From Sulfurovum riftiae (GTDB lineage Bacteria > Campylobacterota > Campylobacteria > Campylobacterales > Sulfurovaceae), in NCBI RefSeq assembly GCF_001595645.1, contig NZ_LNKT01000023.1, positions 1 to 64,000 of the forward strand: a stretch of DNA of 64,000 nucleotides. Reading direction: 5' to 3'. Numbering within the stretch: position 1 is the first letter of the stretch; every line of letters begins with the position of its first letter. This document shows, piece by piece, positions 10,235-19,260 of the stretch. Position numbers and translations under genes: made by a program. Under the pieces are notes generated by a model. That model saw nothing but the letters and a program-made list of their open reading frames with translations, searched no databases and was not told where the DNA came from.

Positions 10235-11824
10235 ATGTCAAAAAAAACAATTGTTGTTTGTGACCATATTCACCAAAGCGGTTTGAACATTCTTGCAAAC
10301 GATAGTGAAATAGAACTCATAAACGCAGCGGATGAACCCAAAGACAAACTCATAGCAGAGATCATTCCTTTGGCAGATGTTGCCATTACACGTTCTTCTA
10401 CGGATGTCGATGATGCTTTTCTCGCTTCGGCACAGAAGATAACAGCTGTCGTACGTGCAGGTGTCGGTGTGGACAACGTGGATATTCCGGGTGCAAGCAA
10501 GCAGGGGATCGTAGTCATGAACGTACCGACTGCCAATACCATTGCCGCGGTAGAGCTGACACTGGCACATATGCTTTCCTGTGTCAGACAGTTCCCGTAT
10601 GCGCACAACAACCTCAAACTAGACCGTGTCTGGAGAAGACAGGACTGGTATGGTACAGAACTCAAAGACAAAAAACTGGGTATCATCGGTTTTGGTAACA
10701 TCGGTTCCCGTGTTGGGAAAAGAGCGAAAGCATTCGAAATGGATGTCGTTGCCTATGACCCGTACATCGATCCGAGCAAAGCGACCGATCTCGATATCGG
10801 GTACACAAAGAACTTTGAGGATATCCTTGCCTGTGATATCATCACGATCCATACTCCCAAGACAGAAGAGACCATCGGTATGATCGGTAAAGAGGAGATT
10901 GCCAGGATGAAAGACGGTGTGATCCTCATCAACTGTGCAAGAGGGGGGCTTTACAATGAAGAGGCACTTCTTGAAGGGTTGACTTCCGGAAAGATCGCTA
11001 TGGCGGGGATCGATGTATTCAACAAAGAACCGGCAACGGACCATCCGCTTCTTGACCTCGACAATGTAACTGTCACACCGCACCTGGGTGCCAACACGAA
11101 AGAGTCGCAGCGGAACATCGCTATTCAGGCGGCAGAAAATGCGATCGCCGCGGCAAAAGGGATCGCCTACCCGAATGCCTTGAACCTGCCGATAAAAGAG
11201 AATGAACTTCCTGACTTCGTACGTCCTTACCTAGAGCTGATCCAGAAAATGGGTCACCTTTCTGCGCAGGTCACCAAGTCGGCGGTCAAATCGATCAAAG
11301 TAACGGCAAAGGGACCCGTATCGGATTATCTGGCTTCCATGCAGACCTTTGCTACGGTGGGTGTCCTGACAGAATCGCTTGCAGACCAGGTGAACTATGT
11401 CAATGCAGAGTTCGTTGCCAAAGAGCGCGGTATCGAATTGACCAATGAAGTCAAACCCAATACCAGCGGTTTTACCAACAAGGTGAAGATCAAACTGACA
11501 ACGACTGACAGTACGATCACAATCGCGGGAACAGTGTTTGATGACACGGTACAGCGTATCATCGAGATCGATGACTACATCCTCGATGTGGAACCCAAAG
11601 GTACGATGATCTTCTTCAGAAATACGGACACACCGGGCGTGATCGGCGATGTGGGCAGAATACTTGCCGAGAACGGTTTGAATATCTCGGATTTCAGACT
11701 GGGACGCGACAACAAGCAGCAGGCACTTGCCGTGGTACGTGTTGACGGACAGGTCTCCAAAAACGTACTCGATGCACTCTCGGCGCTCGATGCGTGTATC
11801 AGTGTTTCTCACGCGACACTATAA
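10235..11824 (+). CDS. serA: D-3-phosphoglycerate dehydrogenase
   Basis: First committed step of serine synthesis, oxidising 3-phosphoglycerate with NAD. The 529-residue long form has a Rossmann motif GIIGFGNIGSRVGKRA near residue 150, the catalytic segments NCARGGLYNEEALL and PHLGANTKESQ, an intervening ASB-type domain, and a C-terminal ACT domain (about 455-529) that usually binds serine as feedback inhibitor. It lies 89 bases after rpsA with an AAAGG-type ribosome site. Confidence 0.96.
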   Translation: MSKKTIVVCDHIHQSGLNILANDSEIELINAADEPKDKLIAEIIPLADVAITRSSTDVDDAFLASAQKITAVVRAGVGVDNVDIPGASKQGIVVMNVPTANTIAAVELTLAHMLSCVRQFPYAHNNLKLDRVWRRQDWYGTELKDKKLGIIGFGNIGSRVGKRAKAFEMDVVAYDPYIDPSKATDLDIGYTKNFEDILACDIITIHTPKTEETIGMIGKEEIARMKDGVILINCARGGLYNEEALLEGLTSGKIAMAGIDVFNKEPATDHPLLDLDNVTVTPHLGANTKESQRNIAIQAAENAIAAAKGIAYPNALNLPIKENELPDFVRPYLELIQKMGHLSAQVTKSAVKSIKVTAKGPVSDYLASMQTFATVGVLTESLADQVNYVNAEFVAKERGIELTNEVKPNTSGFTNKVKIKLTTTDSTITIAGTVFDDTVQRIIEIDDYILDVEPKGTMIFFRNTDTPGVIGDVGRILAENGLNISDFRLGRDNKQQALAVVRVDGQVSKNVLDALSALDACISVSHATL

Positions 11825-11836
11825 ACTGTAAATCAG

Positions 11837-11867
11837 ACACAGGTATTCCTCCTGTGTTCTCCTTTTT
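11837..11867 (+). terminator. Possible terminator after serA
   Basis: Stem ACACAGG/CCTGTGT around a seven-base loop, followed by TCTCCTTTTT. It is a moderate intrinsic terminator at the end of the rpsA-serA unit. Confidence 0.6.
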
Positions 11868-12024
11868 CCCAGTAACGGTGAAATATCCAATTAAACTCAT
11901 CAATATGGCGCTCTTATTCAACTTTATTGATGAAAAGGATGTCTTTTATTCATTATTTTAAATTAATTTTGATATAATTCGCGCTAATACTGCAAAATTT
12001 ACAGGATTCGTCTACATCTTGTGC

Positions 12025-12030
12025 TATAAT
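12025..12030 (+). promoter_or_regulatory. -10 box of the efflux operon
   Basis: TATAAT 27 bases before the tolC-like start. A second TATAAT lies at 11973-11978, so the operon may have two promoters. Confidence 0.6.
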
Positions 12031-12057
12031 AAACGATTATATTGAGGAGTTACAACA

Positions 12058-13476
12058 ATGATAATGAAAAGAGTGATACTTTTATTGTCTCTGTCTTTGC
12101 CACTTGTCGCGGGGATAAAGAACCTGACACTGCCCCATGCATTAGATATGGTGAAACACGATAACCTTGAAGTGAAGATCGCGCGCTTCAGTGAACAGAT
12201 GCAGGCCATGGAGGTCAAGGTAGCCGAAGGGATGAACTACGGTAGTCTCGATGTCAGTCTGACCGGTATGCGCTCCAATGATGCCCTGAATGTCTTTGGT
12301 TTCAAACTGATGAGTAGGGAAGCGACATTTGGTGATTTTGGTTTCAGTGAATTTTTGGGACCCTTGGGTCAGGCGCTTGAGGGTGCCAACCAAAATGCAC
12401 TTCCTCCGGGTTTTTCTCAGGGTATGACTGGTCTGCTTGATGTTCAGCCAAGAGATTTGAACTACCCTGATGCAAGAAACAATTACCAGACCAAACTCTC
12501 CTATATGCTTCCCATTTATACCGGCGGTAAGCTGACGGAATACAAGCATATCATGGAGTCGATGTACCGTATGAGCAAATACGATACACAAAAACTGATC
12601 AATACAAAGATCTATGAAGTAAAAAAAGCCTTTTACGATATTTCCCTGGTTGAGCGCTATATTGCCAACCTCTCCAAGATCAGGAAGAATATCAACGGAC
12701 TTGAGGATGTGATCATGACCATGCAGAAAGAGGGCTATGCCAAAGAGATAGACCTGCTTGAAGTGCAGGCGAGGAAGGCAGAAGCGGACAGCATGTACAA
12801 TCAGGCCAAACTCAACAAGGACCTGGCATATCAGTTCCTCTCTTTCCTTCTGAACAGAGAAGTGAGTTCCATAAAAAAGGTCAGTGTCAAAGCACCTATG
12901 CCGCATGTGGACCGCTACATTCTTGAATCGAACAATATCGATATCCAAAAAGCAAAACTGGGACTGCAGATCTCTGAAATGGCCGTAAAAGCCGAAGAGG
13001 CAAGTTTCCTGCCGACTGTGGGCGGCTTTGCGGAGTATGGCAGTGCGGACAATACACTCTTCAATGATTTTACAGGGAAAGACTCCTATACTTTCGGTGT
13101 CCAGGCGAAATGGAACATCTTCAACGGTGGACAGGATGATGCGAGGTTGGAAAAAGCCAAACTAAAGCGTCTACAGGTACGCGACCAGGTGGAATTGGCC
13201 AAAAAAGGTATTGCGCTTCAGGCTAAAAAACTCAAAACAGAGATCCTGAGTGCGGATGCGGATATAAAAAGCCATACGAAGAGGCTGAAGTTCGCCAAAA
13301 AAGTGTACGAGAATTACAAAACACGCTATGAAGAGGGGATGGCCTCTATTTCGGATGTGCTGATACAGCAGTCCAAAGAGCTTGAATCTCTGTTGAAGCT
13401 TCTGACGATCGTGAACAAAAGAAATACCAAAATATTTGAACTTGAAAGTATTATCAACAAAGGAGGGGATGTATGA
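12058..13476 (+). CDS. TolC-family outer membrane efflux protein
   Basis: A 472-residue outer-membrane channel subunit. The N-terminal signal peptide (MIMKRVILLLSLSLPLVAG) is followed by two OEP-type repeats rich in long helices. GAGGAG lies eight bases before the first ATG. The stop overlaps the adaptor start by four bases, so it is the first gene of a TolC-adaptor-RND operon. The exported substrate cannot be told from the sequence. Confidence 0.9.
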   Translation: MIMKRVILLLSLSLPLVAGIKNLTLPHALDMVKHDNLEVKIARFSEQMQAMEVKVAEGMNYGSLDVSLTGMRSNDALNVFGFKLMSREATFGDFGFSEFLGPLGQALEGANQNALPPGFSQGMTGLLDVQPRDLNYPDARNNYQTKLSYMLPIYTGGKLTEYKHIMESMYRMSKYDTQKLINTKIYEVKKAFYDISLVERYIANLSKIRKNINGLEDVIMTMQKEGYAKEIDLLEVQARKAEADSMYNQAKLNKDLAYQFLSFLLNREVSSIKKVSVKAPMPHVDRYILESNNIDIQKAKLGLQISEMAVKAEEASFLPTVGGFAEYGSADNTLFNDFTGKDSYTFGVQAKWNIFNGGQDDARLEKAKLKRLQVRDQVELAKKGIALQAKKLKTEILSADADIKSHTKRLKFAKKVYENYKTRYEEGMASISDVLIQQSKELESLLKLLTIVNKRNTKIFELESIINKGGDV

Positions 13477-14267
13477 AAAAAATTATAACACTTATGGCTG
13501 CGGTATTGGTAACGACACTCAGTGCTGTCGAGATAGACCTGAGCGGATCGGTGGTTTCGGATAATCAGAAGATGATGACCAGCCGATATATGGGATATGT
13601 CAAAAATATGGCGGTCTCCGAAGGTGACATCGTCAAAAAAGGACAGTTGCTGTATGAGATCGATTCCAAAGAGATCGAAGCGGCAGAGAGACAGGTGGAC
13701 CTGGCTATCTCCCAGGCAAGACTGGCTTTGCAGATGAACAAGAACCAGTACAATAATGTATTGACGAACCTTGCCAGACATAAAAGACTCTATAAAAAGA
13801 AAATGGTTTCCAAATATGAGCTGGAAACACTTGAACTGGCAGCCAAGAACCTGAAAGATATGGTGACCATTGCCCAGGAGCAGGTCAACCAGGCATTGGC
13901 AAAAAAGGAAGAGGTGCTTAACCAGTACAACTACCTCAGGATCACAGCACCCAACGACGGTGTGATCGTGGCGAAGCGTCTCAATGAAGGTGAGATGGCG
14001 ATTCCGGGCATGCCGGCAGTCATCTTGACGGACTTGAGCCGTCTGAAGATCGTAGCGGAGATCTCCGAGACCCAGTTGCCCTATATCCATCTTGGCAAAG
14101 AGGTAGAGATCGAGATCCCCTCGCTGGCATTGAAGACCAAAGGAAAGATCTCTTCGATCATCCCGAACTCCAACCCGATGACCCACAAGTTCAAGATCAA
14201 GATAGCGTTTGAGCATCAAGGCAAGTCGGTCTATCCCGGTATGTATGCCAAGATCATTATTAGGTAA
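13473..14267 (+). CDS. RND efflux periplasmic adaptor (membrane fusion protein)
   Basis: A 264-residue adaptor with an N-terminal signal peptide, a split lipoyl/biotinyl-like domain (RYMGYVKNMAVSEGDIVKKG and ITAPNDGVIVAKRLNEGE), a coiled-coil hairpin between them, and a beta-barrel C-terminus ending YPGMYAKIIIR. It links the inner-membrane RND pump to the TolC channel. It overlaps the TolC gene by four bases and lies five bases before the first RND half. It is closely related to the orphan adaptor at 24132. Confidence 0.92.
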   Translation: MKKIITLMAAVLVTTLSAVEIDLSGSVVSDNQKMMTSRYMGYVKNMAVSEGDIVKKGQLLYEIDSKEIEAAERQVDLAISQARLALQMNKNQYNNVLTNLARHKRLYKKKMVSKYELETLELAAKNLKDMVTIAQEQVNQALAKKEEVLNQYNYLRITAPNDGVIVAKRLNEGEMAIPGMPAVILTDLSRLKIVAEISETQLPYIHLGKEVEIEIPSLALKTKGKISSIIPNSNPMTHKFKIKIAFEHQGKSVYPGMYAKIIIR

Positions 14268-14272
14268 AAGAA

Positions 14273-15901
14273 ATGGCTGAAAAAAATGAATATCAGGTAA
14301 CGGATTATGCGGGTAAACTCGCAAAAGGCTTCCTGCACAACCCTCTGACTGCTGTTTTGGGAGCATTCCTGCTTCTTATGGGATATCTGGCACTCAATGT
14401 CATGCCAAGAGAGGAAGACCCGCAGATCGCAATCTCGGGTGGTGCGGTCATCGTGGCGATGCCTGGTGCATCTCCACGTGAAATAGAGAATATCATCGTA
14501 AACCCTTTGGAGCGTAAGCTCAGAGAGGTCAAGGGTATCGAACATGTCTACGGTATGGCGATGAACAATGTCGGTATCGTGAACGTCATGTACTACATCG
14601 GTGAGAACCGTGAAGACTCCAACCTGAAGCTTTACGACAAGGTCATGCAGAATATGGACCTGATGCCAAAAGGAGTGATGCAGCCATTGATCAAACCGTT
14701 CGATATCGATATCGATATTCCTATTATGACAGTGGCATTCTATGCAAAAGACCCCAAAGTGGACGATGTGAAGCTTTTTGAGATGGTACGAAGGCTGCAG
14801 CAGAAGCTCAATGCTGTGGAAAATGTGGCCAAGACAACACTGAAAGGTGCCAGAAAAGCACAGTACAACATTGAAGTCGATATGAGCAAACTCTCCGCCT
14901 ATCACCTTTCTCTCGGACAGATCATGAAAGCGGTACAGTCCGTCGCTGTGGATGTTCCGGATGTCAAAGGACGTACCAAAAACCATGAACTGGTGATATT
15001 CGGTGTCAAGAATGCTATCGAGAATGTGGAAGATGTCGGTTCTGTCATTGTCGCGCAATATATGGGTTCGCCCATCTATCTGAGAGATGTTGCCAAAGTA
15101 ACAGAAGGGGTGGATATCCAGAATTTCAAAACGGCCAAGATCCGTTTTAAAAATGATGCAAATGAAACTGCACTTGGCGAAGAGAAGAGCCAGGTAACAC
15201 TGACCGTTGCGAAACTTGCAGGGACCAACGCCGTATTCGTGGCTGAGGATGTACTTGAAGTCCTCAAGGAACATGAAGCGGAATTCAACAAAGAGGGCAT
15301 AGGGTATCTTGTGACCAGGAACTACGGTGAACGTGCGAATGAGGCGGTCAACGAGCTGATGTCACACCTGGTCATTACGATCGTTATCATCGCGTTGATG
15401 CTGGTCTTCGCATTGGGATGGAAAGAGTCGCTTATCGTTACCTTTACAGTACCGGCCATTCTGGCGATCACACTTTTCATCGCATGGCTTTCCGGTCAGA
15501 CGATCAACCGTATTACCCTCTTTGCTTTTCTCCTCTCCCTGGGACTCCTGGTGGATGCGGCGATCATCGTGATCGAGAATATCCACAGACACCTGCATGC
15601 GCATGATGTCGATACAAAAGAGATGGATGAACTGCTTATTGAAGCAACAGATGAGATCGGTGCACCGACCAATATCGCGACACTGGCGATCATCCTGACG
15701 ATGGTGCCGATGGCATTCGTCGGGGGGATGATGGGATCATTCATGAAGCCTATCCCCTACAATGTGCCTGTGGCATTGATCGCTTCACTTTTCGTGGCGT
15801 ATATCTTTACGCCGTATTTGAGTTTGAAGCTCCTGAAGAAACCGGTACATAAACATCATCATCACAAAAAAAAGCATAAAGAACACAAGGAGGTCAAGTA
15901 A
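14273..15901 (+). CDS. RND efflux permease, N-terminal half (split gene)
   Basis: The 542 residues match the first half of a ~1040-residue RND pump: TM1 (about 22-45), the first porter domain (MPGASPREIENIIVNPLE), then TM2-TM6 (about 358-525). TM4 carries LLVDAAIIVIENIHRHL with a single Asp, as in heavy-metal RND pumps, rather than the Asp-Asp pair of AcrB-type drug pumps. The protein ends with a His/Lys-rich tail (KHHHHKKKHKEHKEVK) exactly where the TM6-TM7 cytoplasmic loop would be. The stop TAA overlaps the ATG of the second half, and AAGGAGG lies in front of it. The split therefore looks real and not a sequencing frameshift. Confidence 0.9.
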   Translation: MAEKNEYQVTDYAGKLAKGFLHNPLTAVLGAFLLLMGYLALNVMPREEDPQIAISGGAVIVAMPGASPREIENIIVNPLERKLREVKGIEHVYGMAMNNVGIVNVMYYIGENREDSNLKLYDKVMQNMDLMPKGVMQPLIKPFDIDIDIPIMTVAFYAKDPKVDDVKLFEMVRRLQQKLNAVENVAKTTLKGARKAQYNIEVDMSKLSAYHLSLGQIMKAVQSVAVDVPDVKGRTKNHELVIFGVKNAIENVEDVGSVIVAQYMGSPIYLRDVAKVTEGVDIQNFKTAKIRFKNDANETALGEEKSQVTLTVAKLAGTNAVFVAEDVLEVLKEHEAEFNKEGIGYLVTRNYGERANEAVNELMSHLVITIVIIALMLVFALGWKESLIVTFTVPAILAITLFIAWLSGQTINRITLFAFLLSLGLLVDAAIIVIENIHRHLHAHDVDTKEMDELLIEATDEIGAPTNIATLAIILTMVPMAFVGGMMGSFMKPIPYNVPVALIASLFVAYIFTPYLSLKLLKKPVHKHHHHKKKHKEHKEVK

Positions 15902-17622
15902 TGAAAGGCTTGGAAAAACTCATATACGGCATCCTGAGTGACAGAAAGAAGAAACTGCTGGTCATTATATTGACAGCGATAGCATTCTTCCTCTCTTTGC
16001 TGATGTTTCCTTCCAAACTGGTATTGGCAAAGATGCTTCCGGGGAAGAGTGACAATACTTTCTCTGTATATATCGATACGCCTACCGGTTCCTCCATTGA
16101 ACAGACGAATGCGGTCAGCCAGTGTGTGATCGATATCCTGAAAGATGAAAAAGAGGTGATGAACCTTGAACTCTTTCTGGGGCAGGGGATCCCGCTTGAC
16201 TATGCCGGTCTGGTCAAGGGTGCCGGTATGAAGATGACAGAGAACGTGGCAGAGATCTCGGTGAACCTCACGGACAAACACAGCAGAAAAGAGCCTTCAT
16301 TCCTGATGACACAGAGACTCAGACCTATCGTCAAAGAGAAGTGTCTTCCTGTGGTCAAAGGTACGAACATCAAATTCGTGGAACAGCCTGCCGGTCCTCC
16401 GACACTGGCTTCCATCGTACTGGAAGTACATGGAGAGAATATGGATGAGGTGCGTAAAATATCGGTGAAGGCAGCGAATATCCTGTCAGAGACACAAGGG
16501 CTTGTCGATATCGATATTATGATGGATGATATCTATGACAAATATGAGCTGATCCCAGACAAAGAGAAAGTGGCACGAAGCGGTCTGAGTGTAGAACAGG
16601 TCAACAATATTCTCTATCTGGCATTCGAAGGAATGGTGATTGCACACAAGAACTCCAAAGATACACCGGACCAGATACCGATGTTCCTGGTACTTCAAAA
16701 AGAGAGTAAGACACTCAATGGCAGCTCGGAACGTGAACTGCAGAGCAAACTCTCCTCTTTGAACCTGATGAACATGAAAGGGATGATGGTTCCGCTCAGT
16801 GAAGTCGTGACGATCAGAAAAGTGAAATCAAGTCCTATGATCATGCATAAGGATCTTTCACGCATGGTCAATGTCATTGCAGAGACGGACATGGTCTCAC
16901 AGGTGTATCCATTGCTTGATGCCAGAGATAAGATGCTCGAAGCATTCTCCAAGGATTATGAGATCGAGAAGGCCGGATTTACGACCTATATGTTCGACCT
17001 TTATCTGACGGACAAGAAGACGGGTGAGAAATTCCTGCTTCGCTGGGACGGTGAGATGAAGGTTTCACTGGATACCTTCAGGGATCTTGGCGGTGCATTC
17101 ATCGCTGCATTGATACTGATCTTCCTCTTACTGGTCATCTACTATAAGAGTTTTGCGATCTCGGGTATCATTCTGCTTGGATCATTCCTGTCGCTTATCG
17201 GGGTGATCGTAGGACACTGGGCGGCAAATCTCTTTACCTCCGAGACCTTCTTCCTGACAGCGACCTCTCTCATCGGCTTCATTGCCCTGATGGGGATCTC
17301 TTCCAGGAACTCGCTGCTCCTGATAGACTTTGCCAAGTCGCTGATGGAGTGTCACGGTATGGACAAAAGAGAAGCGATCGCCGTAGCGACAGCGACCAGA
17401 GCAAAACCGATCGCATTGACTGCAGTTGCGATCATCCTTGGTTCGGCACTGCTGGCATCTGACCCTGTCTTTGGAGGACTGGGGGTAGCCCTGATCTCCG
17501 GTACGGTCGCAGCGGTATTCGTATCGCTCATCTTCGTACCGGTTCTGATGCACAATGCCAAAGCGATGGATTTCCATCTGACACACTGTGACAGAGGTAA
17601 CAACATCTCCATCACGAAATAA
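15901..17622 (+). CDS. RND efflux permease, C-terminal half (split gene)
   Basis: The 573 residues match the second half of an RND pump: TM7 (about 19-38), the second porter domain beginning MLPGKSDNTFSVYIDTPTG, then TM8-TM12. The TM10 segment reads SSRNSLLLIDFAKSL, with Arg where AcrB has the relay Lys940. It starts with its own strong AAGGAGG ribosome site and shares one base with the stop of the first half (TAATG). The two halves must assemble with the adaptor and TolC to make a complete pump (inference). Substrate unknown; the single Asp and His-rich tail hint at metals. Confidence 0.9.
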   Translation: MKGLEKLIYGILSDRKKKLLVIILTAIAFFLSLLMFPSKLVLAKMLPGKSDNTFSVYIDTPTGSSIEQTNAVSQCVIDILKDEKEVMNLELFLGQGIPLDYAGLVKGAGMKMTENVAEISVNLTDKHSRKEPSFLMTQRLRPIVKEKCLPVVKGTNIKFVEQPAGPPTLASIVLEVHGENMDEVRKISVKAANILSETQGLVDIDIMMDDIYDKYELIPDKEKVARSGLSVEQVNNILYLAFEGMVIAHKNSKDTPDQIPMFLVLQKESKTLNGSSERELQSKLSSLNLMNMKGMMVPLSEVVTIRKVKSSPMIMHKDLSRMVNVIAETDMVSQVYPLLDARDKMLEAFSKDYEIEKAGFTTYMFDLYLTDKKTGEKFLLRWDGEMKVSLDTFRDLGGAFIAALILIFLLLVIYYKSFAISGIILLGSFLSLIGVIVGHWAANLFTSETFFLTATSLIGFIALMGISSRNSLLLIDFAKSLMECHGMDKREAIAVATATRAKPIALTAVAIILGSALLASDPVFGGLGVALISGTVAAVFVSLIFVPVLMHNAKAMDFHLTHCDRGNNISITK

Positions 17623-17654
17623 ATAGTAGATAGCAAGGAGAAAGTAGCAGATAA

Positions 17655-17672
17655 GGTTGGCTGAAGCCAACC
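17655..17672. repeat. Solitary REP-like hairpin
   Basis: Palindrome GGTTGGC-TGAA-GCCAACC, with the same stem-loop plan as the REP arms elsewhere (GGTNGG, four-base loop) but without a GTAG foot. It lies 12 bases before a heptamer array. It could be a decayed REP or a terminator of the efflux operon; no T tract follows. Confidence 0.6.
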
Positions 17673-17684
17673 TGCGCGAAATAA

Positions 17685-17710
17685 CCTACTACCTACTACC
17701 TACTACCTAC
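17685..17710. repeat. Heptamer tandem array (CCTACTA)x3 plus partial
   Basis: Three perfect 7-mer copies and a partial fourth, between the efflux operon and the efp promoter. The minus strand carries TAG in every unit. Confidence 0.88.
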
Positions 17711-17734
17711 CGCAGGTTTTTACCAACTATTAGA

Positions 17735-17740
17735 TATAAT
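17735..17740 (+). promoter_or_regulatory. efp -10 box
   Basis: TATAAT 27 bases before the efp start, directly downstream of the heptamer array, which would fall on or near the -35 region. Confidence 0.6.
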
Positions 17741-17767
17741 CACTCAATTTATTTTTAAGGATATATG

Positions 17768-18334
17768 ATGGCAACAATCGGAATGGGCGATATAAAAAAA
17801 GGTGTAAGACTTGAGCTGGACGGGAACCCGTACAAAGTAACAGAATTCCAGCATGTCAAACCTGGTAAAGGTGCGGCATTCGTACGTATCAAGATCAAGA
17901 ACCTCAAATCTGGGAAAGTCATAGAGAAAACCGTGCATGCAGGTGATAAGTTCGAAGTACCTGAGCTTGAGCAGAAGACTATGCAATACCTCTATGACGA
18001 TGGTGAATTCCTTCAGTTCATGGATACCACGACATTCGATCAGATCGGTCTGACACATGAACAGGTCGGTAAAGAGACTTTTGATTTTATGATCGACGGT
18101 ATGGAAGCGGATATCCTTTTCCACAACGGTCAGGCGATCTCTGTTGAAATCCCTCAGACAGTCGTACTCAAGATCGTTGAGACACCGCCTAACTTCAAAG
18201 GTGACTCACAGGGAGGCAAGAAGCCTGCGACACTGGAGAGCGGTGCAGTGGTCCAGGTACCTTTCCATGTACTCGAAGGTGAGATGATCAAAGTGGATAC
18301 AATAGAAGGAAAGTATCTGGAAAAAGCAAAATAA
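17768..18334 (+). CDS. efp: Translation elongation factor P
   Basis: Relieves ribosome stalling at proline runs. It is 188 residues with a KOW-like N-domain and two OB domains. The site that carries the modification in other bacteria is Lys34 in [10 protein letters not shown], and this numbering fits the second ATG of an ATGATG pair. AAGGA lies six bases before that ATG but only three before the first, so 17768 is chosen. Confidence 0.97.
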   Translation: MATIGMGDIKKGVRLELDGNPYKVTEFQHVKPGKGAAFVRIKIKNLKSGKVIEKTVHAGDKFEVPELEQKTMQYLYDDGEFLQFMDTTTFDQIGLTHEQVGKETFDFMIDGMEADILFHNGQAISVEIPQTVVLKIVETPPNFKGDSQGGKKPATLESGAVVQVPFHVLEGEMIKVDTIEGKYLEKAK

Positions 18335-18361
18335 GCTATCTTGTATAGCTTCTTAGAGAAA

Positions 18362-19231
18362 ATGAAATTCCTGCTTGCGGCACTGCCTCTTCTTTTTATA
18401 TCAGCCAATGCAGAAGATATCCTGCTGACAAAGAGAGGTGGTGTTTTTGATGTTCCCGGTGTCATCAATGGGAAGGTGGATGTTGAATTCACTGTCGATT
18501 CCGGTGCAGGTATGGTCTATATATCTGAAGGGATTTTTAAAAAACTGCAAAAGTTGGGAACAATAAGCCGTACTGATATCATAGGCAGAGGCAAAAGCAG
18601 GATTGCCAACGGTGATCTTGTCGATATCCTTCTTATCAATCTTAAAACACTGAAAATAGGCCAGAGCGAAATCAAAAATGTCAAAGCCGGAGTAGGGGGA
18701 AATGGTGCTTCCATTCTCCTGGGGCAGAGCGCACTCAAGCGTTTTGAACCATGGCATATCGATACTAAAAGAGGTATACTGAGTATTACTTCAGACAGCA
18801 AAAGAGCAAAAATGTATGTTTCATCAGCTCAAGGGATCAGCAGAAGCGAGGCACTGATGTTCGTAAATCACTATCTTACAATAGAGAAGAACAGAGATAT
18901 TGGTGCGCTCTATTCGCTTTATGCCGACAAGGTTGACTACCTTGGGAAAAAAAATGTTTTGAAGAGAGATATTCTTTCACAAAAAGAAGCATACTACAGA
19001 AAATGGCAGCATATCGATATAAATATGATCAAGTTCATATCAAGTAAAAATATCCCTCATCATCCGGAACGTACGGAAGTGAAATACAGTACAATGTTTA
19101 AACTTCGCAACAACTCTGCACAAAAAGGAAAGAGCGGCCAGGCAATGAACACCATGGTCTTGGAGAAGAGAGAAAATACTATCAGGATCATTTCCGAGAA
19201 CGTGAAAATACTTTCACGGCACAGCTATTAG
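18362..19231 (+). CDS. Exported retropepsin-like aspartic protease with NTF2-like C-domain
   Basis: A 289-residue protein with a signal peptide (MKFLLAALPLLFISANA). Residues about 25-150 read as a single-domain retropepsin/clan AA aspartic protease with the catalytic VDSGAG (Asp46) and the C-terminal ILLGQSALKRFEPWHID strand. Residues about 160-289 look like a SnoaL/NTF2-type fold (ISRSEALMFVNHYLTIEKNRD). A longer frame opens with TTG at 18341, but the signal peptide argues for the ATG at 18362. It starts 28 bases after efp and may be cotranscribed. Retropepsins act as dimers; the substrate is unknown. Confidence 0.72.
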   Translation: MKFLLAALPLLFISANAEDILLTKRGGVFDVPGVINGKVDVEFTVDSGAGMVYISEGIFKKLQKLGTISRTDIIGRGKSRIANGDLVDILLINLKTLKIGQSEIKNVKAGVGGNGASILLGQSALKRFEPWHIDTKRGILSITSDSKRAKMYVSSAQGISRSEALMFVNHYLTIEKNRDIGALYSLYADKVDYLGKKNVLKRDILSQKEAYYRKWQHIDINMIKFISSKNIPHHPERTEVKYSTMFKLRNNSAQKGKSGQAMNTMVLEKRENTIRIISENVKILSRHSY

Positions 19232-19235
19232 ATCT

Positions 19236-19255
19236 CCGGCTTTTTTTAAAGCCGG
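19236..19255. terminator. Terminator between convergent genes
   Basis: Stem CCGGCTTT/AAAGCCGG with a four-T loop, lying between the protease gene and the convergent 1031-codon gene. It can work on both strands. Confidence 0.75.
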
Positions 19256-19260
19256 TTCAA

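Noticed and set aside
9003-10298. Minus-strand 431-codon open frame
   Set aside because: It is antisense to rpsA and serA, with no start signal and no recognisable domain.
15880-15905. Frameshift or sequencing error splitting one RND gene
   Set aside because: The second half has its own AAGGAGG at good spacing and a TAATG junction, the first half ends in an extra tail, and the break falls in a permissive cytoplasmic loop.
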